64,000 bases of DNA from Actinopolyspora lacussalsi subsp. righensis (GCF_900116555.1 NZ_FPAT01000005.1:1-64000), one strand, 5' to 3'; positions 37,617 through 48,906 are shown, counted from the first letter of the stretch. Translations and numbers: made by a program. The notes: generated by a model from the letters alone, not told the origin.

Positions 37617-38849
37617 ATGCCGAAACTGGCCAACAGTACCGAGTCCACCAGACTGTGGGCAGCGCTCCCCGACAACCTCGCGACCCTGTTGCGGCCCGAG
37701 ATACCCAGTCTGGCGACCCAGATCCTCACCGAGATCCAACGACAGATCCCCGAGTACGCCCGCCCGCTGGACCAGCACTACGTACACGCGATACGTCGCG
37801 GCATCGAGGAAGCCCTGACCAGGTTCGTCGACCGGATCGCCGACCCGAGCACACCGCTGCGACGCTGCGCCGAGGTGCATCGTGCGCTGGGCAAGGCCGA
37901 GATGCGGGAGGGCCGCAGCCTGGACAGCCTGCAGGCCGCCTACCGGATCGGCGCAAGGCTGGCCTGGCGACGGGTGGCGGGTATCGGCGAGCGGATACGG
38001 CTGGCACCCCGCACCACGCTGTTGCTCGGCGAGGCGATCTTCGCCCACATCGACGAGCTGACCGCCCTGTCGGTGGAAGGCTACGCGGCCGCCCAGGCGC
38101 GTGCCGCGGGTACGCTGGCTCGCAGGCGCAGGAGGTTGCTGGAGCTGCTGGTGTCGGAACCACAACCGGCGCAGCGCACCATCGAGGAGTCGGCCGTTAC
38201 CGCGCAGTGGCGGGTGCCGCGCCAGGTGACCGTGGCGGCACTGGAGCAGTACGACGAAACCCACTCCCGAACCGGCACGCCGTTGTCCCGTTGGAACGCC
38301 CTGGTCGACCTGGAGTGCGTCGAACCGCACGTGCTGCTCCCCAGTGACCACGGCGAACCGGACGAGATCGACTGGGAGACCGAACTGGCCGGGTGGCGGG
38401 TGGTGGTGGGTTCCCCGGTCGCGCTCGACCAGGCGGGCAAGTCGCTGCGCTGGTGCCGGAGGATGATGGGACTGATCCGCTCCGGCGTATGGCCGGACCA
38501 GCACATCAACCGGTGCCATGAGGACCTGTCGAGCATCCTGTTGCTGCAGGACGAACATCTGATCAGGGAACTCGCCAGGCAACGGCTGGCACCGCTGAAC
38601 GGGCTGCGTCCGAAACAGCGGACTCGGTTGGCCGCCACACTGCTGAGCTGGCTGCAGACCCGTGGCGGTGCCCCCGAGATCGCCCAGCGGTTGCGGGTAC
38701 ACCCGCAGACCGTCCGCTACCGGTTACGGCAGTTGGAAGAGTTGTTCGGCGAGGCACTGCACGATCCGGAGTCCCGTTTCGACATGGAGATAGTGTTGCG
38801 GGCCTCGAACATGCTCTCCGGTGACACAGCGGACTGGCTGGCGGACTGA
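37617..38849 (+). CDS. PucR/CdaR-type transcriptional regulator
   Basis: A 410-residue activator-type regulator. The C-terminal HTH_30 (about 345-400) shows EIAQRLRVHPQTVRYRLRQL, the PucR signature. The middle is a GGDEF-like CdaR domain without catalytic residues (about 190-300), and the N-terminal helical domain (about 15-160) has the RRGIEEALTRFVDRI pattern. In mycobacteria a related regulator (Rv2242) lies beside fatty-acid synthase II genes. Here it is convergent with the acyl-carboxylase/PKS/FAAL operon, so control of lipid synthesis is a reasonable inference. GGGAGGG precedes the ATG. Confidence 0.87.
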   Translation: MPKLANSTESTRLWAALPDNLATLLRPEIPSLATQILTEIQRQIPEYARPLDQHYVHAIRRGIEEALTRFVDRIADPSTPLRRCAEVHRALGKAEMREGRSLDSLQAAYRIGARLAWRRVAGIGERIRLAPRTTLLLGEAIFAHIDELTALSVEGYAAAQARAAGTLARRRRRLLELLVSEPQPAQRTIEESAVTAQWRVPRQVTVAALEQYDETHSRTGTPLSRWNALVDLECVEPHVLLPSDHGEPDEIDWETELAGWRVVVGSPVALDQAGKSLRWCRRMMGLIRSGVWPDQHINRCHEDLSSILLLQDEHLIRELARQRLAPLNGLRPKQRTRLAATLLSWLQTRGGAPEIAQRLRVHPQTVRYRLRQLEELFGEALHDPESRFDMEIVLRASNMLSGDTADWLAD

Positions 38850-38913
38850 GGGCCCCGCTCGGAATGACAGACCCCCGATCAGGGAAACCTTCCGTCCGCC
38901 CTCACTTCGGAAG

Positions 38914-38950
38914 ACCCGACGTCGAGTGGACGCCTACGCCGTCGGGTTTT
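38914..38950 (+). terminator. Terminator after the PucR-type gene
   Basis: Stem ACCCGACG (38914-38921) and CGTCGGGT (38940-38947) followed by TTTTCCCC. It lies 65 bp after the stop and separates the gene from the convergent accD. Confidence 0.65.
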
Positions 38951-39044
38951 CCCCGCGAGAGCACGGCTCCATCCGGAAGACGGTCCGACCCGGGCGTCAA
39001 TTTCTCACGAAATCGCCGGGACGGTGAGGCCTGTCGACAGGGGA

Positions 39045-40619
39045 TCACAGTGGCATGGTGCTGTGCTTCTTCGGTGGGGATTCCTCCCGTTTCGCCTCGA
39101 GCATCAGCAACGCGTCGGACACTCGGGCGCGTGTCATGGCGGGCCGGATCACCGAATCGACGTAGCCGCGTTCGGCCGCCACGTACGGGGTCGTCATGGT
39201 GGCCCGGTACTCGGCGATCAGCTTCGCGCGGACCGAGGCGCGGACGCCGTTGGCCTCGGCTTCGGCCAGCTCGGCGCGGTAGAGCAGCTCGACCGCGCCT
39301 TCTGCCCCCATGACCGCGATCTCCGCGGTGGGCCAGGCCAGGTTGACGTCGGCACCGAGATGTTTGGACCCCATCACGGCGTAACCGCCGCCGTAGGCCT
39401 TCCTGGTCACCACGGTCACCTTGGGAACGGTGGCCTCCGAGTAGGCGTAGAGCAGCTTGGCACCGCGTCGGATTATCCCCCGCTGTTCCTGTTCCCTGCC
39501 GGGAAGATAACCGGGCACGTCGGCGAACGTGAGCAGGGCGATGTTGAACGCGTCGCAGAACCGCACGAAGCGTGCGGCCTTCTCGGAGGCGTCGATGTCC
39601 ATTATCCCCGACTGCCGCAGTGGCTGGCTGGCGACCACTCCGACGGTTCGTCCCCGCACTCGGCCGAAACCGCACAGCACGTTCGGGGCGAACGAGGCGT
39701 GCACCTCCAGCAGTTCGCCGTCGTCGAGCACCGCCGCCAGTACCCGCCGCATGTCGTAGGACTGATTGGGTGAGTCGGGCACCACGGTGTCGAGCTCGGA
39801 CGCGGCAGCGGCGGGCTCCAACACCGGATACTCCGGCGGCACGGCCATGTTGTTGGCCGGCAGGAACGCCAGCAGCGTCCGCACCCAGTCGAGCGCGTCG
39901 ACCTCGTCCGAGGCGACGTAGTGGGCGTTGCCGGTCACGCTGCCGTTGACCTCGGCTCCCCCGAGTTCCTCGGCCGAGATGTTCTCCCCGGTCACCGAAC
40001 GTACGACGTCGGGGCCGGTCACGAACATGCGCGAGGTCCGGTCGACCATCACGGTGAAGTCGGTCAGCGCGGGCGTGTAGACGGCGCCACCCGCACACGG
40101 CCCCATGACCACCGATATCTGGGGAACCACCCCCGATGCCTTCGAGTTGCGCCTGCTCAGCTCCGCGTAGTAGGCGAGTGAGACCACCCCTTCCTGGATT
40201 CGCGCCCCGCCGGAATCGTTGATACCGACGACGGGGCACCCCGCCTTGGTGGCCATGTCCATGATCTTGAGAACCTTCTCGCCGAATGCCTCACCCATGC
40301 TTCCGCCGTAGGTGGTGAAGTCGTGCGAGAAGAGGCAGATTCGCCTGCCGTCCACCGTCGCGTAACCGGTCACCACCCCGTCGCCGTAGCAGCGGTCGTC
40401 GCCCGTGTCGAACGAGGTGGGGCGCCGCAGCGTGAACTCACCGACCTCGACGAAGGAGTCCTCGTCGACCAGTAGCTCGATGCGTTCCCGTGCGGTGTAC
40501 TTGCCCTTGGGGTGCTGCTTGGCCGCCGCTAACTCGTCTGCCCGGGGAACCGCTTCGACACGCCGTTGTTCGAGATCGTCGATGCGTTCGGACGTACCAC
40601 TGGGTTCGTTGTCCGCCAT
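39045..40619 (-). CDS. Acyl-CoA carboxylase beta (carboxyltransferase) subunit
   Basis: A 524-residue AccD/PccB-type carboxyltransferase that moves CO2 from biotin to the alpha carbon of an acyl-CoA, giving a malonyl-type extender. N-half oxyanion motif INDSGGARIQEG (about 133-144); C-half QPLRQSGIMD and the acyl-binding loop GGGYAVMGSKHLGADVN. The specificity position that is Asp in propionyl-CoA carboxylase and Ile in AccB-type enzymes is Ala414 here, leaving room for a larger acyl chain. It starts 3 bp after the PKS stop with AGGGAG upstream, so it likely makes that PKS's extender, as AccD4 does for Pks13. No biotinylated alpha subunit lies in the window. Confidence 0.9.
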   Translation of the reverse strand: MADNEPSGTSERIDDLEQRRVEAVPRADELAAAKQHPKGKYTARERIELLVDEDSFVEVGEFTLRRPTSFDTGDDRCYGDGVVTGYATVDGRRICLFSHDFTTYGGSMGEAFGEKVLKIMDMATKAGCPVVGINDSGGARIQEGVVSLAYYAELSRRNSKASGVVPQISVVMGPCAGGAVYTPALTDFTVMVDRTSRMFVTGPDVVRSVTGENISAEELGGAEVNGSVTGNAHYVASDEVDALDWVRTLLAFLPANNMAVPPEYPVLEPAAAASELDTVVPDSPNQSYDMRRVLAAVLDDGELLEVHASFAPNVLCGFGRVRGRTVGVVASQPLRQSGIMDIDASEKAARFVRFCDAFNIALLTFADVPGYLPGREQEQRGIIRRGAKLLYAYSEATVPKVTVVTRKAYGGGYAVMGSKHLGADVNLAWPTAEIAVMGAEGAVELLYRAELAEAEANGVRASVRAKLIAEYRATMTTPYVAAERGYVDSVIRPAMTRARVSDALLMLEAKREESPPKKHSTMPL

Positions 40620-40622
40620 GAG

Positions 40623-43600
40623 TCACTCCCTGGCTTCACTGCTGTCACCGATGCCGAGTAGTCGCCGGAGGTGGTCGGTCATGACGTCGACGTGCGGGGG
40701 GTCGATCATCGAGAGGTGGTCACCGGGCACCCGCACGACTTCCAGGTCCGCGGCGTAGTCGTCCCAACCGAGCGAGTCGTCCGAGCGCAGGTAGCGGGGA
40801 TCGAGGGTGGTCGTGGTGCTTTCGGCCGCGGCGGCGCGGTACAGCACCACCGGCCCCTCGTAACGACCCGGTTCGTAGCGCTCCGCGATTCTGGCGTCCA
40901 CATAGGATGTGTACTGGTGCCGCAGCACACCGGCGCCGATACCGAGTTCGTCGCCCGCGAGCGCCGACATGACCCGTTCCATCTGTTCCCGCTCGTCGAA
41001 CTCGTCCAACTCGTCCACCGGAACCGGCAGCGAGACCCCGTAGGTGTGCTCGATGTGTCCGACGAATCGCCGGAAGCGGCGGGTTATCAGTTCCTCGTCC
41101 GAGAACTCCGGAGCGGGCAGCGGCAGGATGGAGTCGATGAGCAGCACCGTTTCCACTTCCTCGCCACGGTCGGCCAGTTGACGCGCCGTCTCGAAGGCCA
41201 GACATCCGCCGAAGGACCAACCACCCAGGCGGTAGGGCCCCTCGGGTTGGATCTCGCGGAGCAGCTCGATGTAGCGGGTGGCTTTCTCGGGAACGGTCTC
41301 GTACTGGTCCAACCGTTCCATGCCGTAACAGGGCTGCTCCCCGCCGAGCCGTTCGACCAGTGGCTGGTACACGCTGGTGGGACCACCGGCGGGATGGAAC
41401 AGGAACAGTGGCGTGGCCCTCCCCTCGGCGCGGAGCGTCCGTACCGGCCCGTCCGCCAACTCGAAGGAGTCCCGGACGAGATCGGCCATCCGTTCGATCG
41501 TGGGTTGTCCGAACAGTTCCGGGACCTCGGTCCCCAACCGCTCCCGCACCGCCGCGGTGACCTTCTCCGCCAGGAGCTCGTCACCACCGATCCGGTAGAA
41601 GTCCTGGTCGACTCCCACGCTGTCCAGCCCCAGGACTTCGCGCCACAGGTGCGCCAGCCAGCGTTCCGTGGCATCGCGCGCACCGATCGCACGAGGGGCT
41701 GTCGGTTCGGCGTTCACCCGCTGGGCACCGGGGGAATCGACGCCGAGGTCGACGAGCAACTGGTTCGCCAGTTCGGCGGCGCTGCACCCCCGCAGCAGCA
41801 TGGCGGGGGCTATACCGACCCCGAACTCGCGTTCGACCGCGTTGCGAGCTCGCATGGCCATCAGCGAGTCGAGTCCGAGCCCGGTCAACGGTCGGTCGGG
41901 GTCCACATCGGCCGCGGCCGTGCCGATGATCTCCCCCAGCAGCCGCGTCAGCGTCGAAGTCACCGTGCGCAGCGCCTCTTCCGGGGCGACGGCGCGGAGC
42001 TGTTCGGAGTCGGTGCCGACAGCGGCACCCGGTTCCTCGCCGACCACGTGCCGGAAGAACGGGCGCGTGGACAGTTCCGGGAACATCCGACCGGCCCGGT
42101 TCCCGTCGAGCCACGCCACTCCCGTGACCGGCTGTTCGCTTCCCAGCAGAATCTCGAACGCCTCGGTGCCGGTGGCAGTGGACAACGGCCGCAGCACACC
42201 GGTGAACGACTCGCTCGCGCCCCCAACCTGGCCCCACACTCCCCATTGCACGCTGGTGCCGACGAGCCCTTGTGCACGGCGCCACCGCACGAGGTCGTCG
42301 AGGGCCGCGTTGGCGGTGGCGTAAGCGGCCTGGCCCGGTGAGCCGAGCAGTGCCGCCGCCGAGGAGAAGGCGACCCACCAGTCCGGTTCGGAGCGGAGGG
42401 TGGCCTCGTGCAGTCGTAGGCCGCCCTCCACCTTGGCGTGCCAGACGCGTTCCAGCCCCTGCTCGGTCGACTCGGTGAACGGACCGTCGTCCAGGGCTCC
42501 GGCGGCGTGCAGCACCCCGCACAGCGCGAGCCCGCCATCGGTGGCGGCCGCGACCAGCCGCTCGGCCGTGCCCGCTTCGCCGATGTCACCGGTGACCACG
42601 ACGACCTCGGTTCCACCCGCACGGAGTCGTTCTATGTCGCGCTCGATGTCCGGAGCGGGATCGCGGCGGCCGTTGAGCACCACCCGAGCGGCCCCCCGCT
42701 CGGCCAGCCACCGGGCGAAGGTGTGGCCGAGACCGCCCAGCCCACCGGTGATCAGATAGGACTGCGGCCGCACCGCGGGTGTGGCGACCGAGGACTCCGG
42801 CCGGACCCCGTGCAACCTGGCGACGTGCCGACGCCCCTGCTCGTGACGTACGTCGTCCTCGGCGGAGTCGGCGCACAGCTCGTCGGCCAACGACTCCGCG
42901 TCCGCCCCGGCCGCCTCGACGAGTGAAACGCGCACCCGGGGGTGTTCGAAGGTGAGCACCCGAACCAACGCCCGAAGCTCCGCGTTTGCCGAGCCAGTGC
43001 TGACCAGCCACAGCCGCGCGGGAGCACCGTCGTGGGTCTCCAGGACCCGCACCAGCCCCGCTAGCCGGAGCAACCGCTCCCGAGCCGCCGAGAAGTGGGC
43101 TTCGAGGGTGTCCTCCTCCCCGACGAGAACGACCATTCCGGCGGGAGCTACGGCTTCGTCCAGGAAGCGCTCGACCTCGTCGAAGCGCCGCGGCAGCCCG
43201 TCGTCCGGCCCCGGCGTAGCGCTGGTGACGCGTCGACCACGGTCCCGCAACCGCTGGGCCAGTTCCGGAGCCGCACCGAACAGCAGCCAGTCACCGCCGT
43301 CGGGGGCGGGCTCCGGCAGGTCGGACTCCTCCCAGCACAGCCGCAATCCGGCTTCGGCAGGATCACGCGGTACGGGAGTGGCCCCCATGCGGCGCGCGCG
43401 GACCAGGCCGATCCGCAACACCGCGCGCTCGTGCTCGTCGGTGACGAACACGGATCCGGTCACCTCCGGCTCTCCGGGACTCGTGACCAGCCTGGCGTGA
43501 CAACGAACCCGGGAGGGCACGCGACGGAACAGCCGCACGTCGCGCAACTCGACCGGAACGAACAACTCGACTTCCGCGGAGCCGTCGGTACCCATCGCGG

Positions 43601-46600
43601 CCGCGACGAGAGTCTGCAGACAGCCGTCGGTGATCACCGGATGCGCGAGGAACTCCTGGCGGCTCCCCGCCTCGTCGGGCAACGCCAGCTCGGCCACCGC
43701 GCTCGCGTCACCGGCGTGCGCCCGCTGCACGGGTCGGAAGGCCGGTCCGTACTCCTGGCCCGCCGCGCGCAGCGCTGGGTACAGCCGCACCTGTTCGCCC
43801 CCGTCCGCGGCAACGGTGGAGTCACGACCGGCCGAGTCGCGCTCGGCTCGCTCCTCGGGCGTCGTGCGAACCACCTCGGCGACGGCGTGTCGGTGCCAAC
43901 CGCCGTTCGCGGAACGGCTGTGCACCTCGACGGTCACACCAGCGGTGCCGTACGGCTCGGGCTCGTGCGGGGTGACCACCGTGGTGACCGTCAGCTCCGG
44001 AGCGAGCACGAGCATGTCGTGCAGTTCGAGCCCGCCGAGCAGCAGACTGTCCGGTGGGAGGTCCAGCACTCGGCCGGCGGCGGCCAGCGCCATCTCCAGA
44101 TACCCGGTACCGGCCAGGACCTCGGTGTCGTGCACCCGGTGGTCGCCCAACCAGGGAAGGGAGCCGGTCCCGATCTCGCCCTGCCAGGCGTGTCGCCCGT
44201 CCGGCAGCTCCACGTGATGTCCGAGCAGCCGGTGCTCTCCTCCGACGGAGCTCGCCCCGGCGACGGAGATCCAGTACCGCTCGTGCTCCCAGACGGGCAA
44301 CGGCAGCTCGGCGATGTTGCCCGTGGGAAGGCCGGGCGGTTCGGGCAGTCGTCCGTGGACGTGCAGTCGGGCGAGGTTCTCGCGGAACGTCGCCGTCTCG
44401 TCGGTGTCCCGTCGTGAGGCGAACACCAGCAGCGGATCCCGCACGCCCGCGTCGACCGCCGTCTCCTCGACACCGGAGGTGACTATCGGATGCGGGGCGA
44501 TCTCGACGAAGGTGTCGAACCCGCCGGTCACCGCCTCCCGCACGGCGCGATCCAGCAACACCGGGCGACGCAGGTTCCGAGCCCAGTAATCGGCGTCGAA
44601 CGTCGGTGTGACCCCGGATTCGTGCTCGACGGTGCTGTAGACGGGAATCGCCGGGGTGGCCGGGGCGAGGTCGGCCAGTTCTTCCCGCAACCTGCCCAGC
44701 AGCGGATCGACGGCGGAGGTGTGTCCGGCTCCGGTCACGTCGAGCACCCGCACCACGCGGTCACGACGCCGGAAGTGCGCGGCCAGCAGCTCGATCTCGT
44801 CGGCAGGGCCCGCGACGGTGCAACGGCGGGAGGAGGTGTGCACCGCCACTACCGCCCCCGGAAACCAGTCAGCCAGCTCGGCGACCTCATCGGGTGATCC
44901 CTCCAGAACCGCCATGGCCCCACCGCCGGCGGCTTCCATCTCGGCCAGCAGTCGGGTGCGGGTGTCCATGACCCGCAGTCCCGTGCCGTGGTCCAGCGCA
45001 CCGGCCGCCACGGCGGCGGCCACCTCCCCCATGGAGTGCCCGATGATCGCGCCCGGTCGTGCGCCGTGGGACTTCCACAGTTCCGCCAGCGCGAGCTGGG
45101 TACCGAACAGTCCGAGCTGGGTTCGGTACAACCCGTCGAGTTCGGATCCCGCCGTGAGCGCCTCGTACAGCGAGAACCCGGTCACGGCGCTGAACTCGGT
45201 GTCGTTCCGCCGCAACGACTCCGCGAGAGCCGGCTCGTCCCGCAGCAGTTCACGGCACATGCCGGGCCACTGTGAACCGTATCCGGAGAACACCCACACC
45301 GGTTCGCCCGCCGATCCGGCGTGCCCGCGCACCACTCCGGCCGCGGTGTCCTCGGTGGCGAGGGCATCCAATCCCTCCGCGAGCCGAGCACGGTCCTGAC
45401 CGACGACCGCGCCGCGCCGCACGTGCTGCCTGCGGTGCCGCAGCAGGGTGTGGGCGATATCGGTGACCGGAGTGTCCGCGTGTTCGGGGTCTCGCAGCCG
45501 TTCGGCCAACCGCGCCGCCGTCCGCCGCAGGTGGGAATCGGTGCTTCCGGACAGGAACAGCGTGTGCGGTCCGGCGACTTCCCGCTCGCTCTCGGGCGGG
45601 TCCGGCCAGGACTCCAGCAGCACGTGCGCGTTGGTGCCACCGAATCCGAAACCGGAGACACCGGCCCGTGCGACGCCGGAGTACTCCGGCCAGGGGCGGT
45701 CTTGCCCCACGACTTCCAGGCGTGCGCGTTCGAAGGGAATGTGGGGGTTGGGAGTCCGGTAGTGCGGTGTGGCAGGTAACCGGCCGTGCCGCATGGCCAG
45801 CACCACCTTGATGATCCCGGCGATGCCCGCGGCCGCCTCCAGGTGCCCGAGGTTCGCCTTGACCGAACCGAGCAGCAGCGGCCGATCCACCGTGCGATCG
45901 GCACCGAAGACCGCGCCCAGCGCCGTCGCCTCGATCGGATCTCCCAGCAGGGTTCCCGTGCCGTGGGCCTCCACGTAGTCCAGCACGCCGGGATCGAGAT
46001 CGGCGGTGGCACAGGCCGAACGCAGCAGCCCTTCCTGGGCGGAGGGGTTGGGGGCCATGAGTCCGTTGGAACGGCCATCGGAGTTCACCGCGGAGCCGCG
46101 GATCACCGCGTGCACCCGGTCACCGTCCCGGTTGGCCTCGGACAGCAGTTTGAGCACGACGACGCCGCAGCCCTCGCCACGGACGATGCCGTCGGCGGCG
46201 GCGTCGAAGGGTTTGCACCGCCCGTCGGCGGCCAGTGCACCGGCACTGTGGAAATTGGCGGTTATCGCCGGGGACAACAGCAGGTTCACCCCGCCGGCCA
46301 GGGCGGTGCGGCTCTCCCCCGTGCGCAGGCTGGCGCACGCCTGGTGCAGCGCCACCAGCGAGGACGAGCAAGCGGTGTCGACGGCGAGGCTGGGGCCGCG
46401 CAGATCCAGCAGATAGGACAGGCGGTTGGCGATCACGCTCATCGCGCCGCCGGTGCCGGTCCACGCGTCGATCGCCCCGAGATCCCTGGTGGTCAGCTGG
46501 CCGTACTCAGTGGCAGCGGCCCCCACGAACACGCCGGTGTTCGATCCCCGCAGGCCTTCGGGAACCACACCCGCGTTCTCCAGCGCCTCCCAGCTCACTT

Positions 46601-47144
46601 CGAGCAACAACCGCTGCTGCGGATCCATGACCTCGGCTTCACGCGGGGAAACCTCGAAAAACCCCGCGTCGAACGCGGCGACGTCGTCCAGATATCCGCC
46701 GGCGGTGGGAAGATCGTCCAGCACGCTCCGCTGCCCGGGGGCGAAGTCCTGCCAACGTCGGTCGGGAACGGTTCCGACGGCATCGGTTCCCGAGCGCAGC
46801 AGCTCCCAGAACCGTTCGGGGCCGTCGGCTCCGGGGAAACGGCACCCGAGACCGATCACCGCGACCGGTTCGGCCGGTTCGGTTCCGACAACGGTCGAAC
46901 CGGCCGAACCGGAACCGGCCAGCGCTTCGGCCAGCCGTTCGATCGTGGGGAACTCCCAGAGCAGCGTGGCGGGTAGTGATCTGCCCAGCAGGGTTTCCAG
47001 ATCACCCGACAGCGCCACGACGTCCCGGGAGGAGAGTCCGAACTCGTCGAAGGGCCGGTCGGTTTCGATCCGTGCGGGGCGCGTCCCGGTGCGCTCGGCG
47101 ATACGGTGCACGAGCCACTCGCCCAGTTCCGAGCGATCAGTCAT
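40623..47144 (-). CDS. Pks13-like type I polyketide synthase with added DH and KR domains
   Basis: A 2173-residue synthase. Order: ACP1 (about 5-75; Ser39 in GLSSRD), KS (92-512; Cys259, His394, His434), AT (615-905; Ser704 in GHSMGE, His808 in GAGH), DH (970-1250; His1002, Asp1173), KR (1460-1640; Ser1595, Tyr1608, LDD at 1551-1553 indicating B type), ACP2 (1725-1795; Ser1760), a third carrier-like domain (1825-1892; Glu1856 replaces Ser in GGDEL), and TE (1910-2165; Ser1977 in GWSFGG, Asp2004, His2143). No ER. Mycobacterial Pks13 is ACP-KS-AT-ACP-TE. Here a FAAL should load ACP1, KS-AT would condense with a carboxyacyl unit, KR would reduce, and TE would release. The DH motif is altered (H-x3-D-x4-A), so dehydration is doubtful. 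Start overlaps the FAAL stop by 8 bp. Confidence 0.93.
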   Translation of the reverse strand: MTDRSELGEWLVHRIAERTGTRPARIETDRPFDEFGLSSRDVVALSGDLETLLGRSLPATLLWEFPTIERLAEALAGSGSAGSTVVGTEPAEPVAVIGLGCRFPGADGPERFWELLRSGTDAVGTVPDRRWQDFAPGQRSVLDDLPTAGGYLDDVAAFDAGFFEVSPREAEVMDPQQRLLLEVSWEALENAGVVPEGLRGSNTGVFVGAAATEYGQLTTRDLGAIDAWTGTGGAMSVIANRLSYLLDLRGPSLAVDTACSSSLVALHQACASLRTGESRTALAGGVNLLLSPAITANFHSAGALAADGRCKPFDAAADGIVRGEGCGVVVLKLLSEANRDGDRVHAVIRGSAVNSDGRSNGLMAPNPSAQEGLLRSACATADLDPGVLDYVEAHGTGTLLGDPIEATALGAVFGADRTVDRPLLLGSVKANLGHLEAAAGIAGIIKVVLAMRHGRLPATPHYRTPNPHIPFERARLEVVGQDRPWPEYSGVARAGVSGFGFGGTNAHVLLESWPDPPESEREVAGPHTLFLSGSTDSHLRRTAARLAERLRDPEHADTPVTDIAHTLLRHRRQHVRRGAVVGQDRARLAEGLDALATEDTAAGVVRGHAGSAGEPVWVFSGYGSQWPGMCRELLRDEPALAESLRRNDTEFSAVTGFSLYEALTAGSELDGLYRTQLGLFGTQLALAELWKSHGARPGAIIGHSMGEVAAAVAAGALDHGTGLRVMDTRTRLLAEMEAAGGGAMAVLEGSPDEVAELADWFPGAVVAVHTSSRRCTVAGPADEIELLAAHFRRRDRVVRVLDVTGAGHTSAVDPLLGRLREELADLAPATPAIPVYSTVEHESGVTPTFDADYWARNLRRPVLLDRAVREAVTGGFDTFVEIAPHPIVTSGVEETAVDAGVRDPLLVFASRRDTDETATFRENLARLHVHGRLPEPPGLPTGNIAELPLPVWEHERYWISVAGASSVGGEHRLLGHHVELPDGRHAWQGEIGTGSLPWLGDHRVHDTEVLAGTGYLEMALAAAGRVLDLPPDSLLLGGLELHDMLVLAPELTVTTVVTPHEPEPYGTAGVTVEVHSRSANGGWHRHAVAEVVRTTPEERAERDSAGRDSTVAADGGEQVRLYPALRAAGQEYGPAFRPVQRAHAGDASAVAELALPDEAGSRQEFLAHPVITDGCLQTLVAAAMGTDGSAEVELFVPVELRDVRLFRRVPSRVRCHARLVTSPGEPEVTGSVFVTDEHERAVLRIGLVRARRMGATPVPRDPAEAGLRLCWEESDLPEPAPDGGDWLLFGAAPELAQRLRDRGRRVTSATPGPDDGLPRRFDEVERFLDEAVAPAGMVVLVGEEDTLEAHFSAARERLLRLAGLVRVLETHDGAPARLWLVSTGSANAELRALVRVLTFEHPRVRVSLVEAAGADAESLADELCADSAEDDVRHEQGRRHVARLHGVRPESSVATPAVRPQSYLITGGLGGLGHTFARWLAERGAARVVLNGRRDPAPDIERDIERLRAGGTEVVVVTGDIGEAGTAERLVAAATDGGLALCGVLHAAGALDDGPFTESTEQGLERVWHAKVEGGLRLHEATLRSEPDWWVAFSSAAALLGSPGQAAYATANAALDDLVRWRRAQGLVGTSVQWGVWGQVGGASESFTGVLRPLSTATGTEAFEILLGSEQPVTGVAWLDGNRAGRMFPELSTRPFFRHVVGEEPGAAVGTDSEQLRAVAPEEALRTVTSTLTRLLGEIIGTAAADVDPDRPLTGLGLDSLMAMRARNAVEREFGVGIAPAMLLRGCSAAELANQLLVDLGVDSPGAQRVNAEPTAPRAIGARDATERWLAHLWREVLGLDSVGVDQDFYRIGGDELLAEKVTAAVRERLGTEVPELFGQPTIERMADLVRDSFELADGPVRTLRAEGRATPLFLFHPAGGPTSVYQPLVERLGGEQPCYGMERLDQYETVPEKATRYIELLREIQPEGPYRLGGWSFGGCLAFETARQLADRGEEVETVLLIDSILPLPAPEFSDEELITRRFRRFVGHIEHTYGVSLPVPVDELDEFDEREQMERVMSALAGDELGIGAGVLRHQYTSYVDARIAERYEPGRYEGPVVLYRAAAAESTTTTLDPRYLRSDDSLGWDDYAADLEVVRVPGDHLSMIDPPHVDVMTDHLRRLLGIGDSSEARE

Positions 47145-48906
47145 GGGCCTTCTCCGAGCTCAGTTCGCCATCGAGGTAACGCCGCCTGCACTCGCGGCGC
47201 GCGACCTTGCCGCTGGACGTGTGGGGGACGGTGTCCGGTTCGAGCAGCAGCAGCTCGTGCACGCTCACGCCGTGCGCGTTGGCGATGTCCTTGCGCAGGG
47301 CCGTTTCGATGTCCGAGGGGAACCGTCCTTCGAGCGGAAGCGAGCGGGAGTACTCGGCGGCTATCACCACTCGTTCGGTGTCGTCGACGCTGACGGAGAA
47401 CGCCGCGGTGTGGTGCTTGCGCACCTCGGAGCGCTGTTCCACGGTCTGCTCCAGATCCTGCGGATAGTGGTTCCGACCGTCCAGAATGATCAGGTCCTTG
47501 ATCCTGCCCGTCACGAACAGCTCACCGTCGTAACGAACCCCGAGATCACCGGTGCGCAGCCAGCCGGTTTCCGGTAGCTCACCGGCTTCGTGCAATCGAG
47601 CTCGGAAAACCTCGTCGGAGGCGGCACCGTCCCAGTTCCAGTAGCCCTGTCCGATGTTGGGGCCGTTCACCCAGATCTCACCCACTGCCGCCTCCGGGAG
47701 CGGGCGGTGGGAATCGGGATCGACGATGGCCACCCGCTGCCCGAGCGGGCTGCCGCAGGAGACCAGCGTGCTCGACGGGGCATCGTCGTCCGCCGTTACC
47801 GCTGCTCCCCTACCGAGGGAATCGCGGTCGAACCGAACACTCCGGGGAGCGGTCCCGGCCGGACTGGTGGCGACGAACACGGTCGCCTCCGCCAGCCCGA
47901 ACGAACAACGGTGGGTCTCCGGACGCAGACCGCAGAACTCGAACGCCCGGTTGAACCGCTCCACGGTCGACGGCAGCACGGGCTCGCTGCCGTTGATCAT
48001 CGCGACCACCCGGTCCAGTCTCGTCCACGCCTTCTCCCGATCGGTCACCCTGGCCGCGGTGTAGTCGAAGGCGAAGTTGGGAGCGGCGGTGATGCAGCGC
48101 GGGTTCGCCGCGAGCTGGCGCAACCAGCGTCCCGGCTGCCGCAGGAACGCCGCGGGATCCAGCAACACGGACTTTATGCCACCCACCACGGGGGCGGCCA
48201 CGGACAGCACCAGCCCCATGTCGTGGAACAGCGGTAGCCAGCTGACGGTGGCCCCGCCCTCGATACGCTCGCCGAAGTAGGCCGACAGGGCCTGTCGCGC
48301 GTTGGCGACCACATTGGCGTGCGTGATCCGTACGCCTGCGGGCACCCGCGTCGAACCTGAGGTGTACTGCAGGTAGGCGACATCGTCCGGTGCGGCGGTC
48401 GGCGGAAGCGACTCGGACGACCACTCCTCCTGGAGGGTGTCGACGGCCAGGCACTCACGCGGCGCACGGGCACCGCGCTGCCGGATCACCTCCCGAACCC
48501 GGTCGAACGCGTCCTTCGTGGTCAGCACGCACGCCGGTTCGCAGTCGTCGAGTACGGCATCGAGCCTGCCCTCCTGGCCGGGCATGTCCGGCTGGAACAG
48601 CGGAACCGCGATGGCACCGGCCCGGATGGCTCCCAGGAAACCGATGACGTACTCGATTCCCTGCGGAGCGAGGATCGCCACCCGTTCTCCCGGATCACAG
48701 CGGTGTGCCGTCCAGGCCGCCACCGCGTGAACACGACGATGCAGCTCGGAGATCGTCAACGAAGTGGTGAGACCGTCCTTGCTCGCCTCGTAGTCGACGA
48801 AGGTGATCGCGGTGGCATCCGGTCGCTCCGCCACGGAGCGGTCCAGGTACCCGGTCAGAGTCGCCGCCCCGTCGTGCGGCACGAACTCCGCGGCCGTAGA
48901 TTCCAT
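47137..48906 (-). CDS. Fatty acyl-AMP ligase (FadD32-like)
   Basis: A 589-residue adenylating enzyme that activates a fatty acid as acyl-AMP and passes it to an acyl carrier domain instead of CoA. It has YTSGSTRVPAG (181-191), LPLFHDMGL, the adenylate-binding NGSEPV, TGDLG and GRIKDLIILDGRNHYPQDLE, typical of FAALs such as FadD32, plus the C-terminal SSGKVARRE. ATG 48906 follows GGAAGGTGTT; upstream in-frame residues are unsupported. It overlaps the PKS by 8 bp and almost certainly loads its first ACP. The chain length accepted is unknown. Confidence 0.93.
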   Translation of the reverse strand: MESTAAEFVPHDGAATLTGYLDRSVAERPDATAITFVDYEASKDGLTTSLTISELHRRVHAVAAWTAHRCDPGERVAILAPQGIEYVIGFLGAIRAGAIAVPLFQPDMPGQEGRLDAVLDDCEPACVLTTKDAFDRVREVIRQRGARAPRECLAVDTLQEEWSSESLPPTAAPDDVAYLQYTSGSTRVPAGVRITHANVVANARQALSAYFGERIEGGATVSWLPLFHDMGLVLSVAAPVVGGIKSVLLDPAAFLRQPGRWLRQLAANPRCITAAPNFAFDYTAARVTDREKAWTRLDRVVAMINGSEPVLPSTVERFNRAFEFCGLRPETHRCSFGLAEATVFVATSPAGTAPRSVRFDRDSLGRGAAVTADDDAPSSTLVSCGSPLGQRVAIVDPDSHRPLPEAAVGEIWVNGPNIGQGYWNWDGAASDEVFRARLHEAGELPETGWLRTGDLGVRYDGELFVTGRIKDLIILDGRNHYPQDLEQTVEQRSEVRKHHTAAFSVSVDDTERVVIAAEYSRSLPLEGRFPSDIETALRKDIANAHGVSVHELLLLEPDTVPHTSSGKVARRECRRRYLDGELSSEKAHD

